This document shows positions 8,612-16,422 of a stretch of DNA of 34,148 nt, piece after piece; the first letter of the stretch is position 1, and the number at the start of each line of letters is the position of its first letter. Origin of the DNA: JBNKEI01 sp050288705 (GTDB lineage Bacteria; Myxococcota; Myxococcia; Myxococcales; UBA5297); contig JBNKEI010000154.1 in the NCBI GenBank assembly GCA_050288705.1, forward strand, positions 1 through 34,148, given 5' to 3'. The translations under genes were made by a program, and so were the position numbers. The notes under the pieces were generated by a model. The model was not told the DNA's origin, did no database searches, and saw only the letters and a list, made by a program, of their open reading frames with translations.

Positions 8612-10150
8612 TTATGATTTCCTTCTCAAGCGGGGAGCAACGTATAGCATATGAACGATTCCTCCAAAGATTAGTGCAAAACCTGCCCATACCCAAATAA
8701 TGCCGGGGTCTTGCACTGCTTCAATGCCCGAATAACTGGGGTCATTTTGACGAAAACTAGATTGATATAGCATCCACGAGCCGACCTTTACGGGTCGATT
8801 AACTGCCAATATGGTCTTGAATTCTTTTTCCATAGTTCGGACTAACAAATGGCTCTGAAATGATTCAATTTCTTCAGTTGGGGTCTCGAAAGCGAGAAAT
8901 CCCTCCGAGAACAATATTTTACTGGAATCATCCAGACCAAGATCTTCTTGGCGGGTAGTTTTGGAATCGGAAATTTCCAAGCGAACCAAGGTACGATTTA
9001 TCGATTGGTTTGCTAAGAAGGAAGAAAGGCTATCCTTCGGGGAGTAGGAATAGAAAAGGTCCAATTCTTCTTTTTTATGGCCAAACCCAGGCATTTTAGC
9101 AAAAAGCCATCGATTGAGGTTGCCTAATCGAACTTCCAATGCTGGATTTATCGGGGAATTACTAACATTTATAGCTTCTTTGGTCTCAATATTATAATTG
9201 AAATGAGGAAAAAATCGTAAGGCAGTTATCGAAACACCGTTTTGAAGTGTAATAGTTTGCCCCAACTTTATAGGGTAAGAGCGTCCAGAAGAGTCGCGTA
9301 TCAAATGCGGGAATTGAGAGGCCAACAAAGCAGATTCTTTCTGAGAAATTATTTTAAAAGAAATTCCTTGGGGAAGTCCTTGGCCAGTGTGAACTGTTTG
9401 CAGCTTAACAGGAAAAGCAGCTTTTCTCTCATAAGTCGTTCGGTCTTTTGAAGCCGGTACATAAAAATTGATGCGCGGGGGATAACGTTGAATAACAAAG
9501 CGCTGCAACTGAATCGATGCTCCTAAAGGAATTTGCGCAGGTGTCGGCAGACCTGCTCGAGTTACGGTAAGAGCGCTCGCCGTCGGGCCTTCCACGTGGA
9601 GGTCAATACGTCCCTTAACAATGAATACCGACGAAATTCCTGCTCCGCATAAGAGCAATACTATGCCCCAGTGAACCGCAAAAAAACCTACATTTTTTTT
9701 TGTTATCGGCCAGCGATTTAAAGAAGAAGTGACTAAACCGGCAACCAGCAGCGAGATGAAAGCACCAAACCACAGGCTATGAAAAACATCATCTAAGCGA
9801 AGATAAAGAATAAGTTTTCCCACCACCCCATAGCGGGAGAGATAAAATTCCGGTGGCCGATTCTGAATAACTAGGGTTCCTAATGCCGAAGCGGCTGCAA
9901 GAAGGGCAAGTGCGGTTGTGGCCGCCGAGAGGCTGGAAAGAAACTTTAGTAATGGCCCTTGGCGGAAAAGAGCAATGCCTGTTAAGCATAGGCTTAGCAG
10001 GCTACTAAACAAAACCATGGGAAGTGGGCCGCTTGGTGCAAACCAGAATTGCAGCACTATTGCTAGCGCTAACGGAAGCGCCAGTATCCAAAAAAAAAGG
10101 CGAGCAGAGGCTCGATTATAATGAGGCAAATGTTTTTCTGAAGTGCACAT
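8612..10150 (-). CDS. resB: Cytochrome c biogenesis protein ResB
   Basis: The 512-residue ResB/Ccs1 homologue is the membrane partner of CcsA in attaching haem to exported apocytochromes c. Transmembrane segments lie near 20-65 (two), about 75-95 with the LVIQNRPPEFYLSRYG region, about 125-145, about 155-180, and one at the C-terminus (about 480-505). A large periplasmic domain fills the span between. The C-terminal helix and short basic tail (RLRRKS) are typical. The gene heads a minus-strand run with ccsA and mutS2. No strong Shine-Dalgarno is seen (AAGG about 10 bases before the ATG). It lies divergently from the HtrA gene. Confidence 0.93.
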   Translation of the reverse strand: MCTSEKHLPHYNRASARLFFWILALPLALAIVLQFWFAPSGPLPMVLFSSLLSLCLTGIALFRQGPLLKFLSSLSAATTALALLAAASALGTLVIQNRPPEFYLSRYGVVGKLILYLRLDDVFHSLWFGAFISLLVAGLVTSSLNRWPITKKNVGFFAVHWGIVLLLCGAGISSVFIVKGRIDLHVEGPTASALTVTRAGLPTPAQIPLGASIQLQRFVIQRYPPRINFYVPASKDRTTYERKAAFPVKLQTVHTGQGLPQGISFKIISQKESALLASQFPHLIRDSSGRSYPIKLGQTITLQNGVSITALRFFPHFNYNIETKEAINVSNSPINPALEVRLGNLNRWLFAKMPGFGHKKEELDLFYSYSPKDSLSSFLANQSINRTLVRLEISDSKTTRQEDLGLDDSSKILFSEGFLAFETPTEEIESFQSHLLVRTMEKEFKTILAVNRPVKVGSWMLYQSSFRQNDPSYSGIEAVQDPGIIWVWAGFALIFGGIVHMLYVAPRLRRKS

Positions 10151-10340
10151 GAAGTAAAAGCCTTATTAACAAGGACCACTAGTTTAGGTGAACATGGTGC
10201 GGTTCGCTATTGGTTTTTCGCTCCTCAATTTTGGTAGCTGTTTAGCACGCTTGCGTGGGAAGCAATGCCGTTCTTGTTGCCGAGTTGACCTGACTGGTGT
10301 CGCCACCTCGGCTATACCCCAATGTCACAAGGGGGTGGTC

Positions 10341-10357
10341 ACCAGCAAATTGCTGGT
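10341..10357. promoter_or_regulatory. Perfect 17-base palindrome, possible operator
   Basis: ACCAGCAAATTGCTGGT has 8-base arms around one central base. It lies 21 bases before the HtrA start codon in the divergent resB/htrA intergenic region. Its position suits an operator or a translational-control hairpin in the htrA leader. No T-run follows, so it is not a terminator. Confidence 0.45.
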
Positions 10358-10377
10358 CGAGTTTCTATATTGCGATT

Positions 10378-11514
10378 ATGCATAGAAAGACAGGTTTCGG
10401 TAAAGTGATTTGGCTGCTGGTGGCTTTCCTGTGTGGGGTTGGTTGCGAAGACTTAAGCCGCAGCACTCCTCCTAGCACCATCTTAATAAAGAAACACCGG
10501 GCAGAGCAGACGCTAGCCTCTGTAAATTCTCCAAGCGATACCAATCCAGCGGCACACTCCTTAGCTCCTTTGGTAGAAAGAGTACGTCCAACCGTGGTGG
10601 GAGTGACTACTCGTAGAAGCATGGCTCCCGAAGACCTGCGCGAATTTTGGCGGCGATTCTTTGGGGGCGCGTCTCCGTTCGGGCAAGAAGAGCGGACTGG
10701 TCTGGGATCGGGGGTAATCATTGATTCGAAAGGATTGGTGCTAACCAATAATCATGTGGTCGCTGATGCCGATGAGGTCATGGTGGAAACCGCCCGGGGT
10801 AAAGAGTATAGAGCCACCGTTCGCGGCAAAGACCCTCCTACCGATATTGCTTTGCTGATGCTTCGAGATGTAGACGAGCAGTTACAAGCAGCGAACCTAG
10901 GGAATTCTGACTCTCTGCGGGTGGGGGATGGAGTTATCGCGATTGGGAGTCCTTTCGGGCTCTCACTGACGGTTACTAGTGGAATCATCTCTGCAAAATC
11001 ACGCACCATTGGCCTGGGGCCGTTTGATGAATTTCTGCAAACCGATGCCGCTATTAACCCAGGAAATTCGGGTGGGCCGTTATTTGATCGAGAAGGCAAT
11101 GTGGTGGGAATCAATACTGCCATTGTTGCCTCAGGCCAGGGTATTGGCTTCGCGGTACCTATTGATTTGGTCAAGGCTTTGCTCCCCCAGATAGAACAAA
11201 GAGGAACCGTTGTACGCGGGTATCTGGGACTAGCAATTCAAGACCTTACCCAGGATGTGGCTAGATCGCTAGGGACGTCGGAAGCCGGAGGAGCGTTAGT
11301 TACCTCGGTGGTGCCAGAAGGGCCGGCGGATCGGGCAGGAATTCGACCGAAGGACATAATCATTCGACTAAATGATGAGGCTATTGAAGACGTCTCGCAA
11401 CTATCTCGAAAAACCGCGCTCTTACCCCCAGGAAAGAAAGTAGTAGTTACCTATAGAAGAGACGGAAAAACCCTACGCGCCGAGGTTACTCTTGGTAGGC
11501 GACCGGCGGACTGA
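10378..11514 (+). CDS. htrA: HtrA/Deg serine protease, lipoprotein type
   Basis: This envelope quality-control protease of the HtrA family (S1C) has 378 residues from the ATG at 10378. An upstream GTG at 10297 is in frame, but it would bury the signal. From 10378 the protein starts MHRK, then a hydrophobic stretch, then a lipobox-like LCGVGC with Cys23, so membrane anchoring through lipid is likely. The trypsin-like domain shows His126 (TNNHVVAD), Asp156 (PTDIALL) and Ser231 (NPGNSGGPLF). One PDZ domain follows (about 285-375, GGALVTSVVPEGPADRAGI). A single PDZ plus an anchor resembles DegS more than the two-PDZ DegP. The 226-base upstream gap holds a palindrome just before the start. Confidence 0.95.
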   Translation: MHRKTGFGKVIWLLVAFLCGVGCEDLSRSTPPSTILIKKHRAEQTLASVNSPSDTNPAAHSLAPLVERVRPTVVGVTTRRSMAPEDLREFWRRFFGGASPFGQEERTGLGSGVIIDSKGLVLTNNHVVADADEVMVETARGKEYRATVRGKDPPTDIALLMLRDVDEQLQAANLGNSDSLRVGDGVIAIGSPFGLSLTVTSGIISAKSRTIGLGPFDEFLQTDAAINPGNSGGPLFDREGNVVGINTAIVASGQGIGFAVPIDLVKALLPQIEQRGTVVRGYLGLAIQDLTQDVARSLGTSEAGGALVTSVVPEGPADRAGIRPKDIIIRLNDEAIEDVSQLSRKTALLPPGKKVVVTYRRDGKTLRAEVTLGRRPAD

Positions 11515-11555
11515 GTTAGAGCAAAAACCGACCGCGAATAAGCTGGCTTTGAACA

Positions 11556-11605
11556 ATTTCCTACCAAAATGTTGGATATCAAGTCATTTCCTACATTGTC
11601 GTAGG
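11556..11605. promoter_or_regulatory. Repeated ATTTCCTAC boxes upstream of sigma-54 promoter
   Basis: The 9-mer ATTTCCTAC occurs at 11556-11564 and 11586-11594, 30 bases apart (three helical turns). The second copy pairs with GTAGG at 11601-11605 as a small inverted repeat. The group lies about 85-135 bases before the predicted sigma-54 start point, where upstream activating sequences for enhancer-binding proteins usually lie. This assignment is inference. Confidence 0.4.
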
Positions 11606-11664
11606 ATGGGAAAGCCAAAGACCCAAAATCAGGAGGAACAACCGTAGGTTATTCTGAGTAATGG

Positions 11665-11680
11665 TGGCACGTTTTATGCT
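11665..11680 (+). promoter_or_regulatory. Sigma-54 (RpoN) promoter
   Basis: TGGCACGTTTTATGCT matches the -24/-12 consensus TGGCACG-N4-TTGCW except at one base of the -12 box, and keeps the GG-N10-GC spacing exactly. It would start transcription near 11691, about 37 bases before the activator-like gene at 11728. Sigma-54 use would require another, competent activator, since the encoded protein lacks the sigma-54 contact loop. Confidence 0.65.
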
Positions 11681-11727
11681 CGTTCTTCGAAACATGTTCA
11701 TTGGGGGGTACTAAAGGAGAAATACGA

Positions 11728-12687
11728 ATGCTGCCTCAGAGGTCATTGTGCATTCCTGAGTACCAGGGGAAATTAGAGAGAAAGTGGCCAGGAGTGCTAG
11801 GAGAATCCGAGGTGATGGAGCAGGTTTTTCGGCGTCTAGAAAAAGTTGCTTCCAGCCGCGCGCCAGTGCTGTTTTATGGTGAGCAAGGGACAGGAAAACA
11901 AACTCTTGCGCGGGCTATACACTACTCCCGCGGTGGCGGTGGGCCATTTGTGGCAGCCAATTTTGCGAACATTCCTGAAAATTACCAAGAGAGAGAATTA
12001 TTTGGAAATGATGAAAGCCCCGGGTTGATTATGGCGGCCAAAGACGGAACTCTTTGTTTGCTAGAAATCGATCAAATGAGCACTTCGCTTCAGGCCAGGT
12101 TTATTCGGTGGTTAAGCAGCGCCGATCAAGAAGCAGGCGAAGCTAAGGTGCAAGCAAAGCAGGTTCGTTTTATGACCACCACTACCCGTAATCTGGTTGC
12201 TTTAGTGCGTCAGGGGTTGTTTCGCGGCGAACTAGTTTTTCAGCTGGGGTCGATGGCGATAAAAATGCCGCCATTGCGTGAAAGAGGTGAAGACCGAGCG
12301 ATTATGGTCGGTCACTTTATTGCACAGTACGCGCAGGAAATGAGGAGACCCATTCCTCGATTTACTCCTTCGGCAATTTCGGCACTGGACCAGTACAGTT
12401 GGCCGGGAAACGTTTCGGAACTTCGATGCATGATGCGACGAATGGTGGCGACTGGAAAGACCACCATTGAGGCTGAGGATCTTTTCGGTGCCTTGCCTAA
12501 CTTGTTCTCTAATGGTTATCGCAAGCACCTGAGAACTCTTTATGATGTTGAAAATGAACACATACGCAGCGTGCTAGAAATAGTGAAAGGAAATCGTACT
12601 CGCGCAGCGAGAATACTAGGTATTGATCGCAAGACCTTGCGTGAGCGTGTAAAGCGCAGTCAAGAAATTGCCACAACAATCAATTAA
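11728..12687 (+). CDS. Degenerate sigma-54 activator-like regulator (AAA + Fis HTH)
   Basis: The ATG at 11728 is favoured over the TTG at 11701 because AAGGAG sits 8 bases before it, giving 319 residues. There is no receiver or sensor domain. The AAA+ domain has Walker A GEQGTGKQ (51-58) and PPLRERGED (181-189), and a Fis-type HTH ends the protein (GNRTRAARILGIDRKTLRERVKR, about 288-310). Two defects stand out. The GAFTGA loop after ELFG (90-93) is replaced by NDESPGLI, and the Walker B Asp is Leu (GTLCLLEID instead of GTLFLDEI). It therefore probably neither hydrolyses ATP well nor remodels sigma-54 polymerase, and may act as a plain DNA-binding regulator. It is the nearest regulator to the lipid synthase genes. 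Regulation of them is inference. Confidence 0.85.
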   Translation: MLPQRSLCIPEYQGKLERKWPGVLGESEVMEQVFRRLEKVASSRAPVLFYGEQGTGKQTLARAIHYSRGGGGPFVAANFANIPENYQERELFGNDESPGLIMAAKDGTLCLLEIDQMSTSLQARFIRWLSSADQEAGEAKVQAKQVRFMTTTTRNLVALVRQGLFRGELVFQLGSMAIKMPPLRERGEDRAIMVGHFIAQYAQEMRRPIPRFTPSAISALDQYSWPGNVSELRCMMRRMVATGKTTIEAEDLFGALPNLFSNGYRKHLRTLYDVENEHIRSVLEIVKGNRTRAARILGIDRKTLRERVKRSQEIATTIN

Positions 12688-12956
12688 CTGTCAAAGTATA
12701 ATGATACTGGTTTGGTATTGTCAAGCCTTCATTCCTAATCAAAGAAAGACCCGGCGGACCCAAGTTCGCACGATCTTCTAGGAATTTCTCACAATCTTGC
12801 GGAAAGAAGCGGCTTCGTGTGTCGAACAGTGTTGCAACCATGTGAAAAATCGTTATTTTTGCTTGCCAAGGTAAGGAAAATGGAGTACATATCCTACCGT
12901 TGCTTTTCTGAGCCCGATTAAGCGAGCCAAGATCGGTTGAAAAAGGAGAAATTTTT

Positions 12957-13085
12957 ATGTCAAAAAGTTTCGATATTCCTTTTACCTTTTTTGGCAACCA
13001 GCGCACCGGGAATAGTGGGTGGTTTGTTGAATCGTATGCGTTGAGTACTGACGGATGGAACTCGTTGGCTCAAAGACAAATGTGA
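12957..13085 (+). CDS. 42-aa small ORF with strong RBS
   Basis: ATG at 12957 is preceded by AAAAGGAG with an 8-base AT-rich spacer, among the best Shine-Dalgarno sites in the window. The frame runs 42 codons to a TGA at 13083. The peptide begins MSKSFDIPFTFFGNQR and contains three Trp or Tyr and no Cys. It has no signal or transmembrane segment and I recognise no family. It lies between the regulator and the synthase on the same strand, about 280 bases before the next start. It could be a leader peptide, a small accessory protein of the synthase, or a fortuitous frame. Confidence 0.5.
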   Translation: MSKSFDIPFTFFGNQRTGNSGWFVESYALSTDGWNSLAQRQM

Positions 13086-13229
13086 TCAGTAGAAAACACT
13101 TTTTCCACAGCATCAATGCAAGCTTCAATATTACGTCTTCTTTCTCTATTCGGTGCTTGCTCAAAAGTTCAAAAGTGAATTGGAAAAAGAGTCGTATTGC
13201 TAAATTTGTTTAAAAACAAGTCACGACGA

Positions 13230-13245
13230 TGACAAAAAGTTGTCA
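13230..13245. promoter_or_regulatory. Small inverted repeat in synthase leader
   Basis: TGACAA-AAAG-TTGTCA, 6-base arms with a 4-base loop, lies 121 bases before the synthase start. It could be an operator or an RNA hairpin. It is not a terminator because no T-run follows. Confidence 0.3.
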
Positions 13246-13365
13246 CTGTGATCATTCAGTATCGACTTGTATTTTGGGGAAATGGGGCGGCGAAAAAAAC
13301 ATCATTGAAATAAATTTTCAAGCGAAAAAGTTCCAAATATGAAATAGGTAAGATGTGGAGGAAAT

Positions 13366-16275
13366 ATGGTAATGAAAATCAAAGATGGTGAAAATATTGG
13401 AGAGTTTGATGCAGGAATTCCAGGAAACGTAGATATTCTTCCTGCAAACGATCCTTTAGGTCTTGTTTGCGCAATACAATCGTTTAATAGCTCGGCGCTG
13501 CAACAATTTATGAAGAATCAAAATGCCCAGCTAGAAGTGATAAGAGATCTTTCGAATGGCCAAGCGGTAGCCGTTAAAAATGTGAAAGACAATTCGTTGA
13601 TGTCTAACGCTTTGAGCGCAGTACATCGCTATATTGATTTGTCGGAACAATTTCAAATCAATAGTGTAGCGGCTTACAATTCGTTTCTTTCCCAGCAGAG
13701 AGTGCTTATTCAGCATTTTATGAATTCAACAAATGCCGCGCGTAATGCTTCTTGTCTGAAAGACAACACTTTGAAGGAAGATGCTGAGCTTTGTTCCTCA
13801 AAATCTGGCGAAGTTTCTAATACAACTCGGTTTGCGGCAGCCAAAGAAAACCAAATGCGCTATGTCGCAAGTAACGATAATGTGCCGCTAGCGGAAAAAG
13901 AAGAGCCTGCCATAAATAAGATTGCTCAGAATGAAGCTGTTCAGCCGATTGAAAAGAGGCCTATTGAGCCGTCGGTTTCTGATTGTTTACCAATCATATG
14001 CTCTATTGTCAGCGAAAAGACTGGATACCCTCCAGAGATGCTGGATTCGAGCATGAGCCTAGAAGCGGACCTGGGAATTGATTCCATTAAAAGAATCGAA
14101 ATAGCCTCGGAAATAAGTAAAAAGATTGGAAATATTCCACAAGGAGATGGCGAAGCACTGGTTGCTCTTTCCACGATCGGGGAAATTGCCCATTTTCTTA
14201 ATGAGAGGTTGGCTTCTGCGTCTAGCCAGAACCTGCCAGTCATTGATTCGGTCGCACAAGCGGTCCAAATTAGCAGCAATGCCAGCCAAGAAAAGCCGGA
14301 ATTGTCTGCCATCGATCAGCTTGCCGAGCCCGTAGAAGCTAATCCAGTGGTAGCCGATGCTGCTGCAAATGTGAAAGAAATACTCTATCAGGTTATCTCG
14401 GAAAAAACCGGATACCCGGTGGAAATTCTTGAGCAAGATATGAATATGGAAAGTGACCTTGGAATTGATTCCATTAAGCGCATCGAAATATTTTCCGCGC
14501 TGGGCGAAAAGATATCACAAGGTTTTCAGGAAGGTGATCTTGAAGCGATTACCAATCTTTCCACTCTAGGGGAGCTAGTCGATTACCTCTCTAAAAAAAA
14601 AAGTCAAAATAGACTACTAGAGAATGACGAGACCATTGATATTTTGAGAAAAAGCGAAATTCAACGGTACGAGGTGGAAAAGAAAATCGTTGAAAATGGC
14701 CCGGCCAAAAGCAGTCTATTTTTGAACAAGGGAATAGTGGTAATCTCCAAAGACGATTCTGGTCTTTCCGAGAAATTGGCGCAACTAATGCAAAAGAAAG
14801 GGCTTGTTCCGGTGCTGCTTGCTCTGCCGGGGCATTCTCCTTGCCAAAAAAATGTTCTCGAAAACGAAAACGGAGTATCTTCGTATCACTTAGATTCCGC
14901 TGACGAGAAAGACATTGAAACCTTCTTTGAAACCCTAGAATCAAGGCAAGGAAGTGTAAGAGGGTTCATTCACCTGTCATCCAAAACCACCGCCGGTTGG
15001 ATTAATAATGAATCAACGTCTAATTCATTTACTACGCTGGATGACCTGGAAACAATGAAGGCGAAGGCCGTCTTTTTAATGGCAAAGTACTTTTATAAAT
15101 ATGGTGTGAAAGATTCACAACAGAATGACCGATTTTTTGTGAACGTAATGCGGATCGACGGAGAGCTGGGACTAGGAGAAAAGTTTACTGGCTGGTCTGT
15201 ACAGGGAAGTCTACTCGGACTTTGCAAATCATTACAACGAGAGTGGAAGGATGTCGTTTGCAAGGCAATTGACATTCATCCGGAATGCAGCCCAGAAATT
15301 TCCGCGCAGTACATATGTGAAGAACTAGAGTCGTCTAACGAGCATATTGAAATTGGTCGAAATGTAGACGGGAAGCGTACCATCTTAACGTTAAAAGAAG
15401 TAAAGCACAATTTGCCATTGAGTAATGCTCATGTCGCCAACTCGGTGGGAAAAGACGATGTATTTGTGGTGCTCGGTGGTGGCCGTGGAATAACTTCTCA
15501 TTGCGCAATAGCCTTAGCTAAAGAGTTTAAATGCAAGCTGGTCTTATTAGGAAGAACTGTTCTGAAAGAAGAAACCTTTAGATTGGCTGCTAGCGGAACA
15601 ACCAAGCGCGAACTCAGAGAATATTACATCTCTAAATACAAAAATCAGAATGTGAAGCCAATCGAACTGGAAAAAATGATAAGTTCGGCGGCAAATCAAA
15701 TTGAAATAAGGCAAACGATACAAGAAATAATCAATGTCGGAGGGCAGGCGTTGTACTTTGATTGCGATGCAACCGACATAACTTCATTACAAAAATGTCT
15801 GAGCGAAGCTGAAGTGTCGTTTGGCAAAATTACTGGTCTGGTGCATGGCGCGGGGGTACTAGCAGATAAAAAGATCCAGAGAAAAACACCTAAGGACTTC
15901 GAAGCGGTTTTTTATACCAAGGTAAAGGCGCTGGAAGCAGTTTTACAGTGCGTAAATCCAGAGCAATTAAAATACTTACTGCTATTTAGTTCGGCTGCCG
16001 CATTTTTTGGGAGTGATGGACAATCAGACTACTCGATGGCCAACGAAGTGCTAAATAAAATTGCTTACCAGTACAAAAGGCTGCACCAAAATACGGTTAT
16101 TTCTTCATTTAACTGGGGCCCATGGGATGGCGGCATGGTCACTCCCTTAGTAAAGCAAAAAATGAAAGACAAAGGGATTAATGTCATCCCTGTCGATATT
16201 GGTGCAAGATATTTTATCGAGGAGATTAAACGCCAAAGTACGTCGAATAAGACATGCCAGGTAGTAATAGGATAA
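13366..16275 (+). CDS. Pfa/HglD-like synthase subunit: linker-ACP-ACP-KR
   Basis: This 969-residue protein carries the growing chain and reduces the beta-keto group in an iterative lipid synthase. Region 1-150 is helical and has no KS or AT signature. It resembles the MAT-to-ACP linker of PfaA as I recall it. Two acyl carrier domains carry the DLGIDSIKR motif, with phosphopantetheine serines at Ser240 and Ser369. A structural KR half (about 445-690) precedes an SDR domain: nucleotide-binding GGGRGIT near 704-710, catalytic Ser876 and Tyr889 (SDYSMAN), then FNWGPWDGGMVTP, typical of PfaA-type KRs. GGAGG precedes the ATG closely (4 bases); a second ATG six bases on (13372) has better spacing and may be used. 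The next gene, 147 bases downstream, supplies KS, CLF, AT and DH. This is the C-terminal half of a PfaA, or an HglD-type protein. Confidence 0.88.
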   Translation: MVMKIKDGENIGEFDAGIPGNVDILPANDPLGLVCAIQSFNSSALQQFMKNQNAQLEVIRDLSNGQAVAVKNVKDNSLMSNALSAVHRYIDLSEQFQINSVAAYNSFLSQQRVLIQHFMNSTNAARNASCLKDNTLKEDAELCSSKSGEVSNTTRFAAAKENQMRYVASNDNVPLAEKEEPAINKIAQNEAVQPIEKRPIEPSVSDCLPIICSIVSEKTGYPPEMLDSSMSLEADLGIDSIKRIEIASEISKKIGNIPQGDGEALVALSTIGEIAHFLNERLASASSQNLPVIDSVAQAVQISSNASQEKPELSAIDQLAEPVEANPVVADAAANVKEILYQVISEKTGYPVEILEQDMNMESDLGIDSIKRIEIFSALGEKISQGFQEGDLEAITNLSTLGELVDYLSKKKSQNRLLENDETIDILRKSEIQRYEVEKKIVENGPAKSSLFLNKGIVVISKDDSGLSEKLAQLMQKKGLVPVLLALPGHSPCQKNVLENENGVSSYHLDSADEKDIETFFETLESRQGSVRGFIHLSSKTTAGWINNESTSNSFTTLDDLETMKAKAVFLMAKYFYKYGVKDSQQNDRFFVNVMRIDGELGLGEKFTGWSVQGSLLGLCKSLQREWKDVVCKAIDIHPECSPEISAQYICEELESSNEHIEIGRNVDGKRTILTLKEVKHNLPLSNAHVANSVGKDDVFVVLGGGRGITSHCAIALAKEFKCKLVLLGRTVLKEETFRLAASGTTKRELREYYISKYKNQNVKPIELEKMISSAANQIEIRQTIQEIINVGGQALYFDCDATDITSLQKCLSEAEVSFGKITGLVHGAGVLADKKIQRKTPKDFEAVFYTKVKALEAVLQCVNPEQLKYLLLFSSAAAFFGSDGQSDYSMANEVLNKIAYQYKRLHQNTVISSFNWGPWDGGMVTPLVKQKMKDKGINVIPVDIGARYFIEEIKRQSTSNKTCQVVIG

Positions 16276-16310
16276 CTAAAAACTGAGCGTTGGACGCACA
16301 TACAGTAGGT

Positions 16311-16334
16311 TCCCTCTCCCTCTGGGAGAGAGGA
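16311..16334. repeat. REP-like CCCTCTCCC/GGGAGAG hairpin
   Basis: CTCTCCC (16314-16320), TCT, GGGAGAG (16324-16330) form a compact hairpin. The surrounding TCCCTCTCCCTCTGGGAGAG is very like a short intergenic repeat seen in many proteobacterial genomes. It sits in the 147-base gap between the two synthase genes and may lower expression of the second gene or protect the first gene's mRNA. Confidence 0.5.
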
Positions 16335-16422
16335 CTGAAAATAGCTGTAGGACGAGTTTATTTTGAAGATAACGGTAGCGCGTGTTTAATAGTTAAACCA
16401 ATATTTATTCGGGTCCTAAGTC

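Larger units (their letters stand above)
12688..13365 (+). other. Long leader before the lipid synthase genes
   Basis: This 678-base region holds one well-supported small ORF (12957-13085). It also has two small inverted repeats: TTGTTT/AAACAA at 13206-13219 and TGACAA/TTGTCA at 13230-13245. The rest is AT-rich with no recognisable gene. A TATAAT at 12697-12702 has no matching -35 at normal spacing. I could not identify a convincing promoter for the synthase. Confidence 0.5.

Noticed and set aside
10285..10318. TTGACC...TATACC as a promoter for htrA
   Set aside because: The spacer is 22 bases, too long for sigma-70.
10297..10377. Upstream GTG start for the HtrA protease
   Set aside because: It would place 27 residues before the signal/lipobox, and the ATG at 10378 gives a standard lipoprotein N-terminus.
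12695..12708. Terminator hairpin after the regulator gene (AGTAT-AATG-ATACT)
   Set aside because: The stem has only 5 AT-rich pairs and no T-run follows.
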